Part shown: piece after piece, positions 1 through 6,759 of the stretch
How positions within the stretch are numbered: position 1 is the first letter of the stretch
Layout: each line of letters begins with the position of its first letter
Translations under genes and position numbers: made by a program
Notes under the pieces: model-generated
Database searches by the model: none
What the model saw: the letters and a program-made list of their open reading frames with translations, nothing else
What the model was told of the DNA's origin: nothing
NCBI GenBank assembly: GCA_002328825.1
Contig: DCWI01000010.1
Span: 1 to 11,543 of the forward strand
Length of the DNA: 11,543 nucleotides
Direction of reading: 5' to 3'
Origin: Nitrospiraceae bacterium UBA2166
Lineage (GTDB): Bacteria; Nitrospirota; Nitrospiria; Nitrospirales; UBA2166

Positions 1-87
1 CGACAACTTAGCCTTGGCCTTCACTGCCGTCTTACCCGATAATTTAGCCTTAGCCTTCACCATCGTTTTTAATGCTTTTCTGGCCAT
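1..87 (-). CDS. Lys/Ala-rich histone H1-like repeat protein (C-terminus cut off by window edge)
   Basis: Only the first 29 codons are present; the gene runs off the left edge. The peptide starts MARKALKT and then holds a 12-residue unit, VKAKAKLSGKTA, followed by the start of a second copy (VKAKAKLS). Nearly every second residue is Lys or Ala, with no acidic residue. Such tails are typical of bacterial H1/HC2- or AlgP-like proteins, which bind nucleic acid through charge and condense the nucleoid; that role is inferred from composition only. The start is supported by a Shine-Dalgarno sequence GTGAGGG (+ strand 94-100) six bases before the ATG. A basic ribosomal or RNA-binding protein with a Lys-rich tail cannot be excluded because the rest is missing. 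Confidence 0.6.
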   Translation of the reverse strand, partial: MARKALKTMVKAKAKLSGKTAVKAKAKLS

Positions 88-140
88 GAAAAGCCCTCAC
101 CAACAAAAATAGTGAATAGGACTGTACACCAGGATCGGCG

Positions 141-170
141 ACAATAACAATTTTTTCACAAGTAAGTCAA
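141..170 (-). promoter_or_regulatory. Candidate sigma70-type promoter for the Lys/Ala-rich gene
   Basis: On the minus strand, TTGACT (170 to 165, 5 of 6 matches to the -35 consensus) is followed after 18 bases by TATTGT (146 to 141, 4 of 6 to the -10). It would give a leader of about 45 bases before the ATG at 87. Judged by eye only. Confidence 0.35.
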
Positions 171-212
171 CAATACAAACGCTTTCTGTGTGAACATGTG
201 CGAGGGGGTGAG

Positions 213-228
213 CAGTGTATGAACACTG
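213..228. repeat. Inverted repeat CAGTGT-N4-ACACTG downstream of the DsbA-like gene
   Basis: A perfect 6-bp inverted repeat with a 4-base loop lies 24 bases after the stop codon of the minus-strand DsbA-like gene. It could fold in the transcript and act in 3'-end formation, but no T-run follows on either strand, so it is not a standard intrinsic terminator. Confidence 0.35.
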
Positions 229-251
229 AAAGCTCGGAATAACCCCACTTA

Positions 252-1043
252 TTATCGTGCGTTTTGACTGGCGAGCAATTCGTCGAATAGTTTAGCAAAG
301 CGTGCCAACGGTTGTGCACCACTGATGAGTGTACCTTGAATCGTGGCACCCTTTCGCGTCAACCCAAGAAAAAACCCAGGAGTGCCAGTCACTCCAGCGA
401 GTGTTCCATCCTGATAATCCTTTTCAATTTCTTTTCCATACCTTCCTGAACGAACACAGATTTCTAAACGCTCAACGTCCAAACTGAGCCTGCTTCCGAG
501 CCTCTTTAGATCTGGAAAACCACTATCTTTCGATTCGAAAATTGCATCGTGCATTTCCCAGAACTTCCCTTGCTCCTGGGCACAATGCGCCGCTTCAGCC
601 GCCTTGCGGGCATTCGGATGAATTGCATCAAGAGGATAATCACGAAATACATAACGCACTTTTCCAGTATCAATATAGTTGGACTTTATTTTTGGGAACG
701 TCTGCATAAAAAACCGCCGACAGAACGGGCAGTGGTAATCAGAAAACTCAATGAGAGTGAGCGGAGCATTGCGATTCCCCATCATGGGATCATCATCAAT
801 ACTAACAGTTGCCTTCACCGGTCCTCCATCAGCTCGAGTTCGCGCGCGCTCGAGAATTTTCCTAATTTCTCGTACGTCCTGTTTGATGCTATCGAGGTCA
901 TGTTTCATTACATCCAATTGACGTCGAAGATCATCACCATCAGCGGCCCAAGTACGAGTTACACCATCGGAAATTAAAACGGCAATACTCATCACCATGG
1001 CAAATGCACCCACCAACCACCGTTGTAAAAATATTTTTCTCAT
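252..1043 (-). CDS. Exported DsbA-family thiol:disulfide oxidoreductase with N-terminal coiled coil
   Basis: A 263-residue protein with a thioredoxin-fold DsbA domain. Residues 1-33 form a signal peptide (hydrophobic 10-25, probable cleavage at the AWA-type site near 31-34), so it should act in the periplasm. Residues 37-70 are a charged heptad-like helix, probably a coiled coil for oligomerisation. The catalytic motif is C105-P-F-C108, and the cis-proline loop is GTP at 220-222. The segments FRDYPL and HPNA (133-144) are typical of DsbA-like proteins close to the DsbA/DsbG and Com1 group. C154 and C196 are extra cysteines that could form a structural disulfide. Its substrates and redox direction (oxidase or isomerase) cannot be read from sequence; a coiled coil ahead of the fold recalls dimeric isomerases. 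The start has GAGGAG and AGGGG upstream. It is divergent from the AsmA-like gene. Confidence 0.9.
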   Translation of the reverse strand: MRKIFLQRWLVGAFAMVMSIAVLISDGVTRTWAADGDDLRRQLDVMKHDLDSIKQDVREIRKILERARTRADGGPVKATVSIDDDPMMGNRNAPLTLIEFSDYHCPFCRRFFMQTFPKIKSNYIDTGKVRYVFRDYPLDAIHPNARKAAEAAHCAQEQGKFWEMHDAIFESKDSGFPDLKRLGSRLSLDVERLEICVRSGRYGKEIEKDYQDGTLAGVTGTPGFFLGLTRKGATIQGTLISGAQPLARFAKLFDELLASQNAR

Positions 1044-1079
1044 CTACCCCTGACTCCTCATTGCCCTGATCGGCCGACC

Positions 1080-1109
1080 ACGGTACCACGCTTCATTCAC
1101 CATGGTCAA
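1080..1109 (-). promoter_or_regulatory. Possible promoter of the DsbA-like gene
   Basis: On the minus strand TTGACC (1109 to 1104) is 5 of 6 to the -35 consensus, and 18 bases later TACCGT (1085 to 1080) is a poor -10 (3 of 6). The leader would be about 30 bases, matching the ribosome-binding site position. Weak by-eye evidence. Confidence 0.25.
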
Positions 1110-1165
1110 TTTAGAAGACTGTTTTTTTAATCTGTTCCAATGATACGAGAACACGCAAGCTGCGA

Positions 1166-1171
1166 TATACT
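1166..1171 (+). promoter_or_regulatory. Possible -10 element (TATACT) of the AsmA-like gene
   Basis: TATACT matches the sigma70 -10 consensus at 5 of 6 positions and sits 37 bases before the start codon. There is no clear -35; TGATAC at 1141-1146 would need a 19-base spacer. The same hexamer followed by G occurs ahead of the desaturase operon (6630-6635). Confidence 0.3.
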
Positions 1172-1208
1172 GACACAGTGTTGAGGAGAAGGATGCGAAG
1201 GATAGCAG

Positions 1209-4200
1209 ATGCCTAAAATCTCGGGTCTCCAGTGGTTACTCATAAGTGCGGTTAGCCTTTTCTTTTTTGCCGGCCTTGCCTTGCTCCTCTTGATTGTCTT
1301 TCCCAACCTCGTTGGACTTGACTCCTACAAGACATACGCATTGGACAAAATTGAATCCCAGCTGGGGAGTGCTCTTGAAGTCTCTAACATCTATTTCACA
1401 GTGTTTCCGAAAATACAAGTTGGGTTAGAACACATCACTTTCCTAGATCCTGAGAGCAGGATACCAACACTCTCCGCTGATCGTCTCGCCTTTGATCTAA
1501 GCCTGTTACCTCTACTACACAAGGAAATTGTGGTGAATCGCCTAGAGTTAGATCACCCACGACTCAATCTTCATGGCAAACAGCTTGGGCACTTTGGTTT
1601 TTCAGATTTTTTTCCTGATGAAAATAATGACGGAGCACCCATGCCCAATATCCTCATGCTTTCCACAAAAATGAAAGAACTGATAGTGCGCAATGGGAAA
1701 ATAAGTATCACACAACGCAGTCCAAGTGGTGGAGGTTCAAGCCTCAAGATTGAACAGATAAACCTGACCACAAACGCCCTCAATGATGATCCACTACTAG
1801 AGTTTTCGATGCAAGGAGTTCTCCCGCATAACAATGGCCAGACAAAAATCCACATGACAGGAACGCTCTCGGCAGAAATCATGCAGTCATCACCCTCCAT
1901 TAGCCCACAGCACGAATACACACTTACCGGAACAACACATATCTCGTCACTAGACCTTACCAGCCTTCACCCATATATCAAGATCAATGACGACATAAAA
2001 CTCGATGGCCTAGCTGATTTTGATGGCGCAGTGACCATATCTCTCAGCCCAACATCCCACAGTCTCAATGTCCAGGACATCAACCTTCATTGGGGAACAG
2101 GAAATCTCACTGGATCTGCGACTTTCCAAAAAGCCAACACAGAACCCTGGTCATTCCAAGGCGAGATCAATACGGCTCCATTTGATATCCAAACAGCACT
2201 CACTGTGTTTTCACCTCACCTCAATGAGACGATGTTCTATAACGCAATGACTGAAGCTGAAATATCAGGAAATGCGCGTATCGTTCAAGCTTCTATTTCC
2301 AGCGCCCTTGACATGTTAGATTCATCAGATATCTCAGTGTCTGCCGAGCTTGAGCTTAAAGACATACGCGGACAACTCTCCGGAAAAACATTTGAACACA
2401 TTAACGCATCGATAATTTTAGAGGATGACACATTGGAACTCCGATCTCTTGTTGGACAATATGGTAAATCTAACATCCTTCGAGGCATCGGAATTATAAC
2501 TGATTTGTATGATAAGGCAGACATCGAATCAACCGTCACATTCATGGTTCCAACTTCTGAATTTATGGATTATTTGGGGAGAAATTCCCCGCGAGATAAC
2601 TCACCAAAAGAAAAGACCTCAGAGATTTGGGAATATGGATCTCCTGCAGGTGGAGGACATTTAACTCTAGAAATAACGGGGGGCCTTGACTCTAATGACC
2701 TAGACTTTGAAGGAGTGTTTCAAAGTAGAGGCATGGGATTCCACAGTAATTGGATTGGATTACCCGTCTCAAAACTTTTCGGACGGTTAGATTTCTCGTC
2801 CGATGGTATAGATCTTACTAATCTGAAAGGAAGGATAGGACGGTCTCGCGCACAAGTTACCGCACATTTTTCGGCAGGCCATTCGACTGTTCGACTTCAA
2901 TCACATGCGGACACAAAAGAGCTCACAAATCTTCTCCTCGCAAAAACCGACTTCGCTCCACTTTCCTCCACCTCACTTGTCCAAGGAACAGCACTCTTAA
3001 ATCTCACACTGGATCGCCATGCCGATGCCACCACGATCTCAGCAAACCTCGACTTAAAAAAAACAGGATATCGCAGCGAATCTGGAATCAGCAAGCCAAT
3101 AGGTGTTGCAGCAAGTGCTGATGCTGACGTGATACTACAAGAAAAGACACAGGCGAAAATTCAGCGCCTAAGGTTTTTTCTTGAGCCTCTTCTTCTCACG
3201 GCTTCGGGCACCATCGAGCTCACAAGCCCACCTCAATACTCTATTTCTATGGAGAGTAACCTAGTTGACCTCGACAAATTTCATGACCAAATCCCCCATG
3301 TCACCATTCGAGGCCTTCACCCAGAATCTGGATTATTCAAAGCAAAGCTTAAGCTCACAGGAGTTGGAACAGGAAAAAATAAAATGGAAGTTGATGGACA
3401 AGTTTCTTTGCTTCACGGCCGGATCAGTGCGCCGAAAAAAGCCAAAACGAACCCACCCATCATTGAGGATGTTAACGCCATTATACAATTCAGCCACAAA
3501 GACGACGGGCGCGTAAAGATCAAAGATTTCTCTGCGACATTTAACGGCTCCCCAGTTCGAGTTAGCGGAGTGATAAAAAGATTACACATTCTCCCTCGCA
3601 TTAATATATCTATTGATGCTTCACGGTTTGACATCGAATCAATGATTTCTCAAGACAGCTCATCTCCCTTTCGTGAGCTTATAACTTCACTTATTCACAC
3701 AACCACTCTGCAGTCCGATATCCATGTTGACGAGGTTCAGTACCACGACGTAGTGTGGACCGATATGCATCTGGCGGCTACTGGAATGGGGGGGTTCATT
3801 ACCCTCGAAATTATAAAAGCACAGAGCGGTGACGGGAACCTCCAAGCACACACGACCATTCACATGCCAAAAAATGCTCCAGTACAAATAAATGGAAACG
3901 CCCGATTCAAAGCTGTTCCTGCACAGGACATAGTGACACTTCTAGGTGGCAATGAACGCCTAATGTTTGGCCATGCTAATCTCGAAGGAGAACTTACCGG
4001 AAATGGAGGTCATGAAGATGGCCTTTCAGCGACGCTCGATGGGAAGATTCATCTCGTGCTTTCCAATGGACGAATTCGAAAGTTCACGGCCTTATCAAAA
4101 ATATTGAATCTTTTGAACCTTCCACAGCTCCTTTCAGGGCATGTGCCTGATTTATCGTCAAAAGGATTAGCCTTTGATTCCATTAAAGCCACGCTGAACA

Positions 4201-4577
4201 TAAAGAAAGGAGCCATGACCATTGAGAATCTCGCTATAAATAGTCCGATCATGAAAATTGGAGGGGTGGGACACTACGATATCCCAAGCAACGACATGAA
4301 TATCGTGGTAGCAGTGAGTCCGTTCGGATCATATGAGAATATCCTCAATAAGATTCCGATTCTTAACAAAATTTTTGCCGGGGGAGATCAACGGCGTGGA
4401 ATACTGACGACACTTTTTGAAGTCAAAGGCCCCCTCAGCAATCCCGAAGTAACGGTAATGCCAGGAGAATCGATGACCTCTGGCCTTACGGGCCTCGGAG
4501 AATTAGCATTTGATATTTTGAGAAATACAATCTTCCTTCCAAAGGAACTCATTGTTCCAACAGTTCCTCAGCCATGA
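1209..4577 (+). CDS. AsmA/YhdP-like inner-membrane-anchored protein
   Basis: A 1122-residue protein with one N-terminal membrane anchor (about residues 9-30) followed by a very long periplasmic beta-rich body. The region after the anchor (SYKTYALDKIESQLG, then a VFPKIQVGL segment) has the layout of AsmA N-termini, where a hydrophobic helix precedes a short amphipathic part and repeated beta strands. The C-terminal part, from about residue 919 (FGHANLEGELTGNG) through DGKIHLVLSNGRI and the SPFGSYENILNKIP segment near 1035, matches the AsmA-like C-terminal domain shared with YhdP. AsmA-clan proteins (AsmA, TamB, YhdP) form hydrophobic grooves bridging the periplasm and are linked to phospholipid transport to the outer membrane; that function here is by family. 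AAGGA six bases before the ATG supports the start. The gene stands alone and ends convergent to the TPR lipoprotein gene. Confidence 0.85.
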   Translation: MPKISGLQWLLISAVSLFFFAGLALLLLIVFPNLVGLDSYKTYALDKIESQLGSALEVSNIYFTVFPKIQVGLEHITFLDPESRIPTLSADRLAFDLSLLPLLHKEIVVNRLELDHPRLNLHGKQLGHFGFSDFFPDENNDGAPMPNILMLSTKMKELIVRNGKISITQRSPSGGGSSLKIEQINLTTNALNDDPLLEFSMQGVLPHNNGQTKIHMTGTLSAEIMQSSPSISPQHEYTLTGTTHISSLDLTSLHPYIKINDDIKLDGLADFDGAVTISLSPTSHSLNVQDINLHWGTGNLTGSATFQKANTEPWSFQGEINTAPFDIQTALTVFSPHLNETMFYNAMTEAEISGNARIVQASISSALDMLDSSDISVSAELELKDIRGQLSGKTFEHINASIILEDDTLELRSLVGQYGKSNILRGIGIITDLYDKADIESTVTFMVPTSEFMDYLGRNSPRDNSPKEKTSEIWEYGSPAGGGHLTLEITGGLDSNDLDFEGVFQSRGMGFHSNWIGLPVSKLFGRLDFSSDGIDLTNLKGRIGRSRAQVTAHFSAGHSTVRLQSHADTKELTNLLLAKTDFAPLSSTSLVQGTALLNLTLDRHADATTISANLDLKKTGYRSESGISKPIGVAASADADVILQEKTQAKIQRLRFFLEPLLLTASGTIELTSPPQYSISMESNLVDLDKFHDQIPHVTIRGLHPESGLFKAKLKLTGVGTGKNKMEVDGQVSLLHGRISAPKKAKTNPPIIEDVNAIIQFSHKDDGRVKIKDFSATFNGSPVRVSGVIKRLHILPRINISIDASRFDIESMISQDSSSPFRELITSLIHTTTLQSDIHVDEVQYHDVVWTDMHLAATGMGGFITLEIIKAQSGDGNLQAHTTIHMPKNAPVQINGNARFKAVPAQDIVTLLGGNERLMFGHANLEGELTGNGGHEDGLSATLDGKIHLVLSNGRIRKFTALSKILNLLNLPQLLSGHVPDLSSKGLAFDSIKATLNIKKGAMTIENLAINSPIMKIGGVGHYDIPSNDMNIVVAVSPFGSYENILNKIPILNKIFAGGDQRRGILTTLFEVKGPLSNPEVTVMPGESMTSGLTGLGELAFDILRNTIFLPKELIVPTVPQP

Positions 4578-4644
4578 AAACATCACAGAAACCCGATACG
4601 AGCAGTACAGATCATCTCATGGAATTGTTGCCCTCATAGAGAGC

Positions 4645-4667
4645 GAAGACCCACACTGCACGTCTTC
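4645..4667. terminator. Weak inverted repeat between convergent genes, possible terminator
   Basis: GAAGAC (4645-4650) and GTCTTC (4662-4667) are a perfect 6-bp inverted repeat with an 11-base loop, 67 bases after the AsmA-like stop. A T-rich stretch (CCTCTTTTCT) follows on the plus strand but begins about seven bases late. The rest of 4578-4811 shows no gene I can support. Confidence 0.25.
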
Positions 4668-4811
4668 TAGCATCCTCTTTTCTAGGCCATCAGAAAATGT
4701 TTGTCTGCAACCATAGAATCGACGTATTTTGTCATTTTGAAAAAGAACTCCCACATATGGCGAAATACTCACCCACAAGTTTTGCATCAGAGCACCGCGC
4801 GAGGCACACAA

Positions 4812-5312
4812 TTATTGGCTGCGTTGAAGTTCAATGAGGTGTTTGTTGATCAACCTCTCAAGATCAGGATGTGTGGTCAAATGGAGCGCTTCTGTATAAC
4901 TCGCATTAGCAGCGTCTGGTTGCCCTTGCTTTTGGAGCAGCTCACCTATGTTGTTCAGCGCTTGCGCTTTGGTTTCCAAATGCTTCGTCAGTTTAATGAC
5001 TTCCTTGAATTTCGCCTGAGCCGCTACTGTATCACCAAGTGAGATAAGCGCTAACCCTGTATTGCCCAAGGCAGCGGCTTTTATTTCCGAGTCCTCCGCG
5101 ATAGTGAGGACTTCCTCGTACAATCCGATCGCAGCCTTAGGGTCACCATTAACATGGAGTTGAACTCCGGTATCAAGAAGTGAAAGAGCTCGGTTCCCCT
5201 CCGCGCGTTCGGACCATGTCTCACAGCCCATTCCAAACAATAGTGACAAAACAACAAGGATATTCATCGTAATCGAGGCGACCCCGCGTAGCATCACATG
5301 AGCAGGTATCAT
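4812..5312 (-). CDS. TPR-repeat protein, probable lipoprotein
   Basis: A 166-residue protein. Residues about 13-29 are hydrophobic and end at the only cysteine, C30 (FGMGC). This looks like a lipoprotein signal, although Gly at -3 is not an ideal lipobox. The rest is helical with about three tetratricopeptide repeats (roughly 41-74, 79-112, 117-150), seen in the A/G/L/Y spacing of segments such as AAIGLYEEVL, ALGNTGLALISLGD and ALNNIGELLQKQG. TPR proteins are scaffolds for protein-protein contacts; no enzymatic residue is visible. The start ATG overlaps the stop of the upstream gene as ATGA (5312-5309), which implies translational coupling, and GGGG lies about 7 bases before it. A later start (residue 7 or 16) would still leave a signal sequence. 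It is the last gene of the barrel/lipoprotein operon. Confidence 0.75.
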   Translation of the reverse strand: MIPAHVMLRGVASITMNILVVLSLLFGMGCETWSERAEGNRALSLLDTGVQLHVNGDPKAAIGLYEEVLTIAEDSEIKAAALGNTGLALISLGDTVAAQAKFKEVIKLTKHLETKAQALNNIGELLQKQGQPDAANASYTEALHLTTHPDLERLINKHLIELQRSQ

Positions 5313-5677
5313 CGAAATCCCCTGCCCCCACCAGATGAAAACCCACCCCCACCAGATGAAAACCCACTGCGTGACGATCGGCCTTCTCCAGAGCTTGATT
5401 TGCCTCCTCGAAACGATCGGCCGTGTGAACCCCCACTACGGCCACCATCATGCAAATGCCCGTAATAGCCATAATAGGGATACCCGTAATAAGGGTACCC
5501 ATAGTAAGGATAGTACGCGTAATAGTCGTGTGGATAATAAAAATAAGGGAAAGGGCTTTCAGAATAGATGGACTGGTCTGCCTTAACCTGCGCACGCTCT
5601 ATCAGATGGCACCCCTGAAGTACCATGAACATTCCAATAATGCCTCCAATCCGAAGCCATGAGGTGTACACCATCAT
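5309..5677 (-). CDS. Small Tyr/Gly/Ser-rich lipoprotein of unknown function
   Basis: About 122 residues. The N-terminus is a short hydrophobic signal ending in LQGC, a good lipobox with Cys at residue 23 counted from the ATG at 5677. A Tyr/Pro-rich segment (about residues 45-73) holds the repeated unit GYPYY; the tail (about 76-122) is rich in Gly, Ser and Arg and ends with two copies of GFSSGGG. The mature protein is thus nearly all low-complexity and probably disordered. I do not recognise a family. Tyr-rich and Gly/Ser/Arg-rich composition is seen in adhesive, matrix and phase-separating proteins, but that is analogy only. The start is uncertain: TTG (5680), ATG (5677) and ATG (5674) follow each other, without a clear Shine-Dalgarno sequence. 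The gene lies 9 bases after the barrel gene and overlaps the TPR gene by four bases. Confidence 0.7.
   Translation of the reverse strand: MMVYTSWLRIGGIIGMFMVLQGCHLIERAQVKADQSIYSESPFPYFYYPHDYYAYYPYYGYPYYGYPYYGYYGHLHDGGRSGGSHGRSFRGGKSSSGEGRSSRSGFSSGGGGFSSGGGRGFR
5325..5366. repeat. Perfect tandem duplication of 21 bp in the lipoprotein gene
   Basis: Two identical 21-bp units (5325-5345 and 5346-5366), each containing CACCAGATGAAAACCCA, abut each other. In the minus-strand gene each codes for the seven-residue unit GFSSGGG. Identity at the third codon positions points to recent duplication or slippage. Confidence 0.9.
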
Positions 5678-5686
5678 CAATACACG

Positions 5687-6478
5687 TTAGAAGTTCAATC
5701 GAAACATGGCACTAAACGAAGCCTCGTCGATCAGACTAATTTCTAAATTAACACCTGCCTTCTCTTCCTGATCAAAGAATAACATTGTGCCTGCAAACAA
5801 GCCAAAATTAGAAGCTTCGTCAAGATCTAGTTTTCGCCGATCTGCAGTTTCGAAATTTCGCCCGGGACGAAAAGTGACCGTATCAGTCCCATCAACTCTG
5901 GAAAGCCGAATACCGCCATACGGCCGATCAAGAACCGGATGAACCATGGATACTCCAAGCTTCACTGTATATTCGGTCCACCGAATTTTCTCGTCTGCAA
6001 CGCGAGAAAAGCTTTCCTGCCCGGCCACCCCATCAAGAACAAACGTGCTTGAAATCCTATCTTCTGCGCTGAATGTCAATGCGCTCACATCCGTGAAGGC
6101 CGAAAATCGTGAAGGATTGGGGGAAGTATACCAATTGACCTTCAATCCACCACCAAACATAACATCAACATCTCCACCAAAATTATCGAATTCGTCTATC
6201 TTAAGATCGATTCCGCCAATGTTTCCGTACAATTGGACTCGGTCTCCAAAAGTCCATCCAAATTCTGCGAGGATACGTGTCGAATCAACATTCCCTTCCT
6301 GAACACCCGTTGCCGGATCAACGAGAGTTGCCTCCCCTTCCCCAGTGAACCCTTCTTCGACAACACCACGAGTGGTCACCCCAGTCCCAAATTCGATGTA
6401 TGGACCCGCAATGCTAGGAGAAGGTGCGCTACAATACAGGACTAGAAAAACGGAAAGTGTAAGATATACTAGTGACAT
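5687..6478 (-). CDS. Outer-membrane beta-barrel protein, function unknown
   Basis: A 263-residue protein from the ATG at 6478. Residues 1-24 form a signal peptide ending in PSIA. The mature part alternates polar and hydrophobic residues with many aromatic-Gly turns (YIEFGTGV, LYGNIGGIDLKI, VMFGGGLKVNWY, FGLFAGTMLFF) and ends in MFRLNF; a final Phe is the signal recognised by the Bam machinery in outer-membrane proteins. About eight to ten strands would fit, as in small OmpA/OmpW-like barrels; no ligand or transport role can be read. A further in-frame ATG ten codons upstream (6508) lacks a ribosome-binding site, whereas TTTAGGG lies about 10 bases before 6478, and that start gives a normal signal peptide. 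First gene of the three-gene operon; the stop is 9 bases from the next ATG. Confidence 0.8.
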   Translation of the reverse strand: MSLVYLTLSVFLVLYCSAPSPSIAGPYIEFGTGVTTRGVVEEGFTGEGEATLVDPATGVQEGNVDSTRILAEFGWTFGDRVQLYGNIGGIDLKIDEFDNFGGDVDVMFGGGLKVNWYTSPNPSRFSAFTDVSALTFSAEDRISSTFVLDGVAGQESFSRVADEKIRWTEYTVKLGVSMVHPVLDRPYGGIRLSRVDGTDTVTFRPGRNFETADRRKLDLDEASNFGLFAGTMLFFDQEEKAGVNLEISLIDEASFSAMFRLNF

Positions 6479-6506
6479 GAAATGACACCCTAAACCTAGA
6501 AAAACC

Positions 6507-6521
6507 ATAGCAAAGTGCTAT
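6507..6521. promoter_or_regulatory. Palindrome ATAGCA-N3-TGCTAT upstream of the barrel gene
   Basis: A perfect 6-bp inverted repeat with a 3-base centre lies 28 bases before the barrel start codon, in the region divergent to the desaturases. It is placed where a repressor site or a leader hairpin would be; I cannot name a regulator. A second, looser repeat (CTATC 6518-6522 and GATAG 6532-6536) overlaps it. Confidence 0.4.
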
Positions 6522-6570
6522 CAATAGTGTCGATAGAAAAACAGTCCTCGGGTGTTCGTGAGTCTTCCCT

Positions 6571-6598
6571 GTACCTTATTGAGGGTACGATTGTACAA
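6571..6598. promoter_or_regulatory. Cluster of GTAC palindromes in the divergent intergenic region
   Basis: GTACC (6571-6575) and GGTAC (6584-6588) form an inverted repeat with an 8-base centre, and TTGTACAA (6591-6598) is an 8-bp perfect palindrome three bases farther on. The three GTAC cores lie midway between the divergent barrel and desaturase genes, about 30-60 bases before the TATACT element. This looks like an operator region, possibly for both operons; no known consensus was recognised. Confidence 0.35.
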
Positions 6599-6606
6599 CA
6601 TGTTTC

Positions 6607-6635
6607 TTTAATTTCTGGTCACTATCTAGTATACT
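6607..6635 (+). promoter_or_regulatory. Candidate promoter of the desaturase operon
   Basis: TATACT (6630-6635) is 5 of 6 to the -10 consensus. TTTAAT at 6607-6612 is a weak -35 (3 of 6) at a 17-base spacing, so activation by a regulator would be expected if this is the promoter. Transcription would start near 6642, leaving a leader of about 118 bases. Confidence 0.4.
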
Positions 6636-6660
6636 GTCAGGATTCCGCAGATCGGAAGCT

Positions 6661-6719
6661 TAAGGATCCTCTCCTTAGACCACCCTATTGGGCAGGAGAG
6701 TAAACCCTCTCCACTGCCC
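6661..6719 (+). promoter_or_regulatory. Two consecutive stem-loops in the desaturase leader
   Basis: Stem 1 is TAAGGA/TCCTTA (6661-6666 with 6672-6677, 5-base loop). Stem 2 is GGGCAG plus GAGAG (6690-6700) pairing with CTCTC and CTGCCC (6707-6719), a 6-base loop and a 2-base bulge. Stem 2 is not followed directly by a T-run and ends 40 bases before the start codon. No known riboswitch class was recognised; a temperature- or ligand-responsive leader is only a possibility. Confidence 0.4.
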
Positions 6720-6759
6720 GTCTGAGATACCTTTTTGCTGAGAAAGATGGACCGAACAA

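Noticed and set aside
549..977. 142-codon plus-strand frame antisense to the DsbA-like gene
   Set aside because: It mirrors the DsbA coding sequence with clear domain evidence on the other strand and has no ribosome-binding site or family features.
4617..4811. 64-codon minus-strand frame directly after the TPR gene stop
   Set aside because: It begins at a TTG touching the TAA stop, has no ribosome-binding site of its own, no recognisable domain, and lies in the spacer between convergent genes.
5221..5595. Alternative 124-codon minus-strand frame over the lipoprotein and TPR genes
   Set aside because: It overlaps the lipoprotein gene in another frame; the lipobox gene and the ATGA coupling explain the region better, and the alternative product is a product of the repeat DNA.
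6465..6470. A further TATACT hexamer on the plus strand
   Set aside because: It lies inside the signal-peptide coding part of the barrel gene, on the opposite strand and more than 280 bases from the desaturase start, with no -35; taken as chance.
6478..6508. Earlier ATG for the outer-membrane barrel gene
   Set aside because: It lacks a ribosome-binding site, lies within the palindrome ATAGCA-N3-TGCTAT, and would put ten extra residues before a complete signal peptide.
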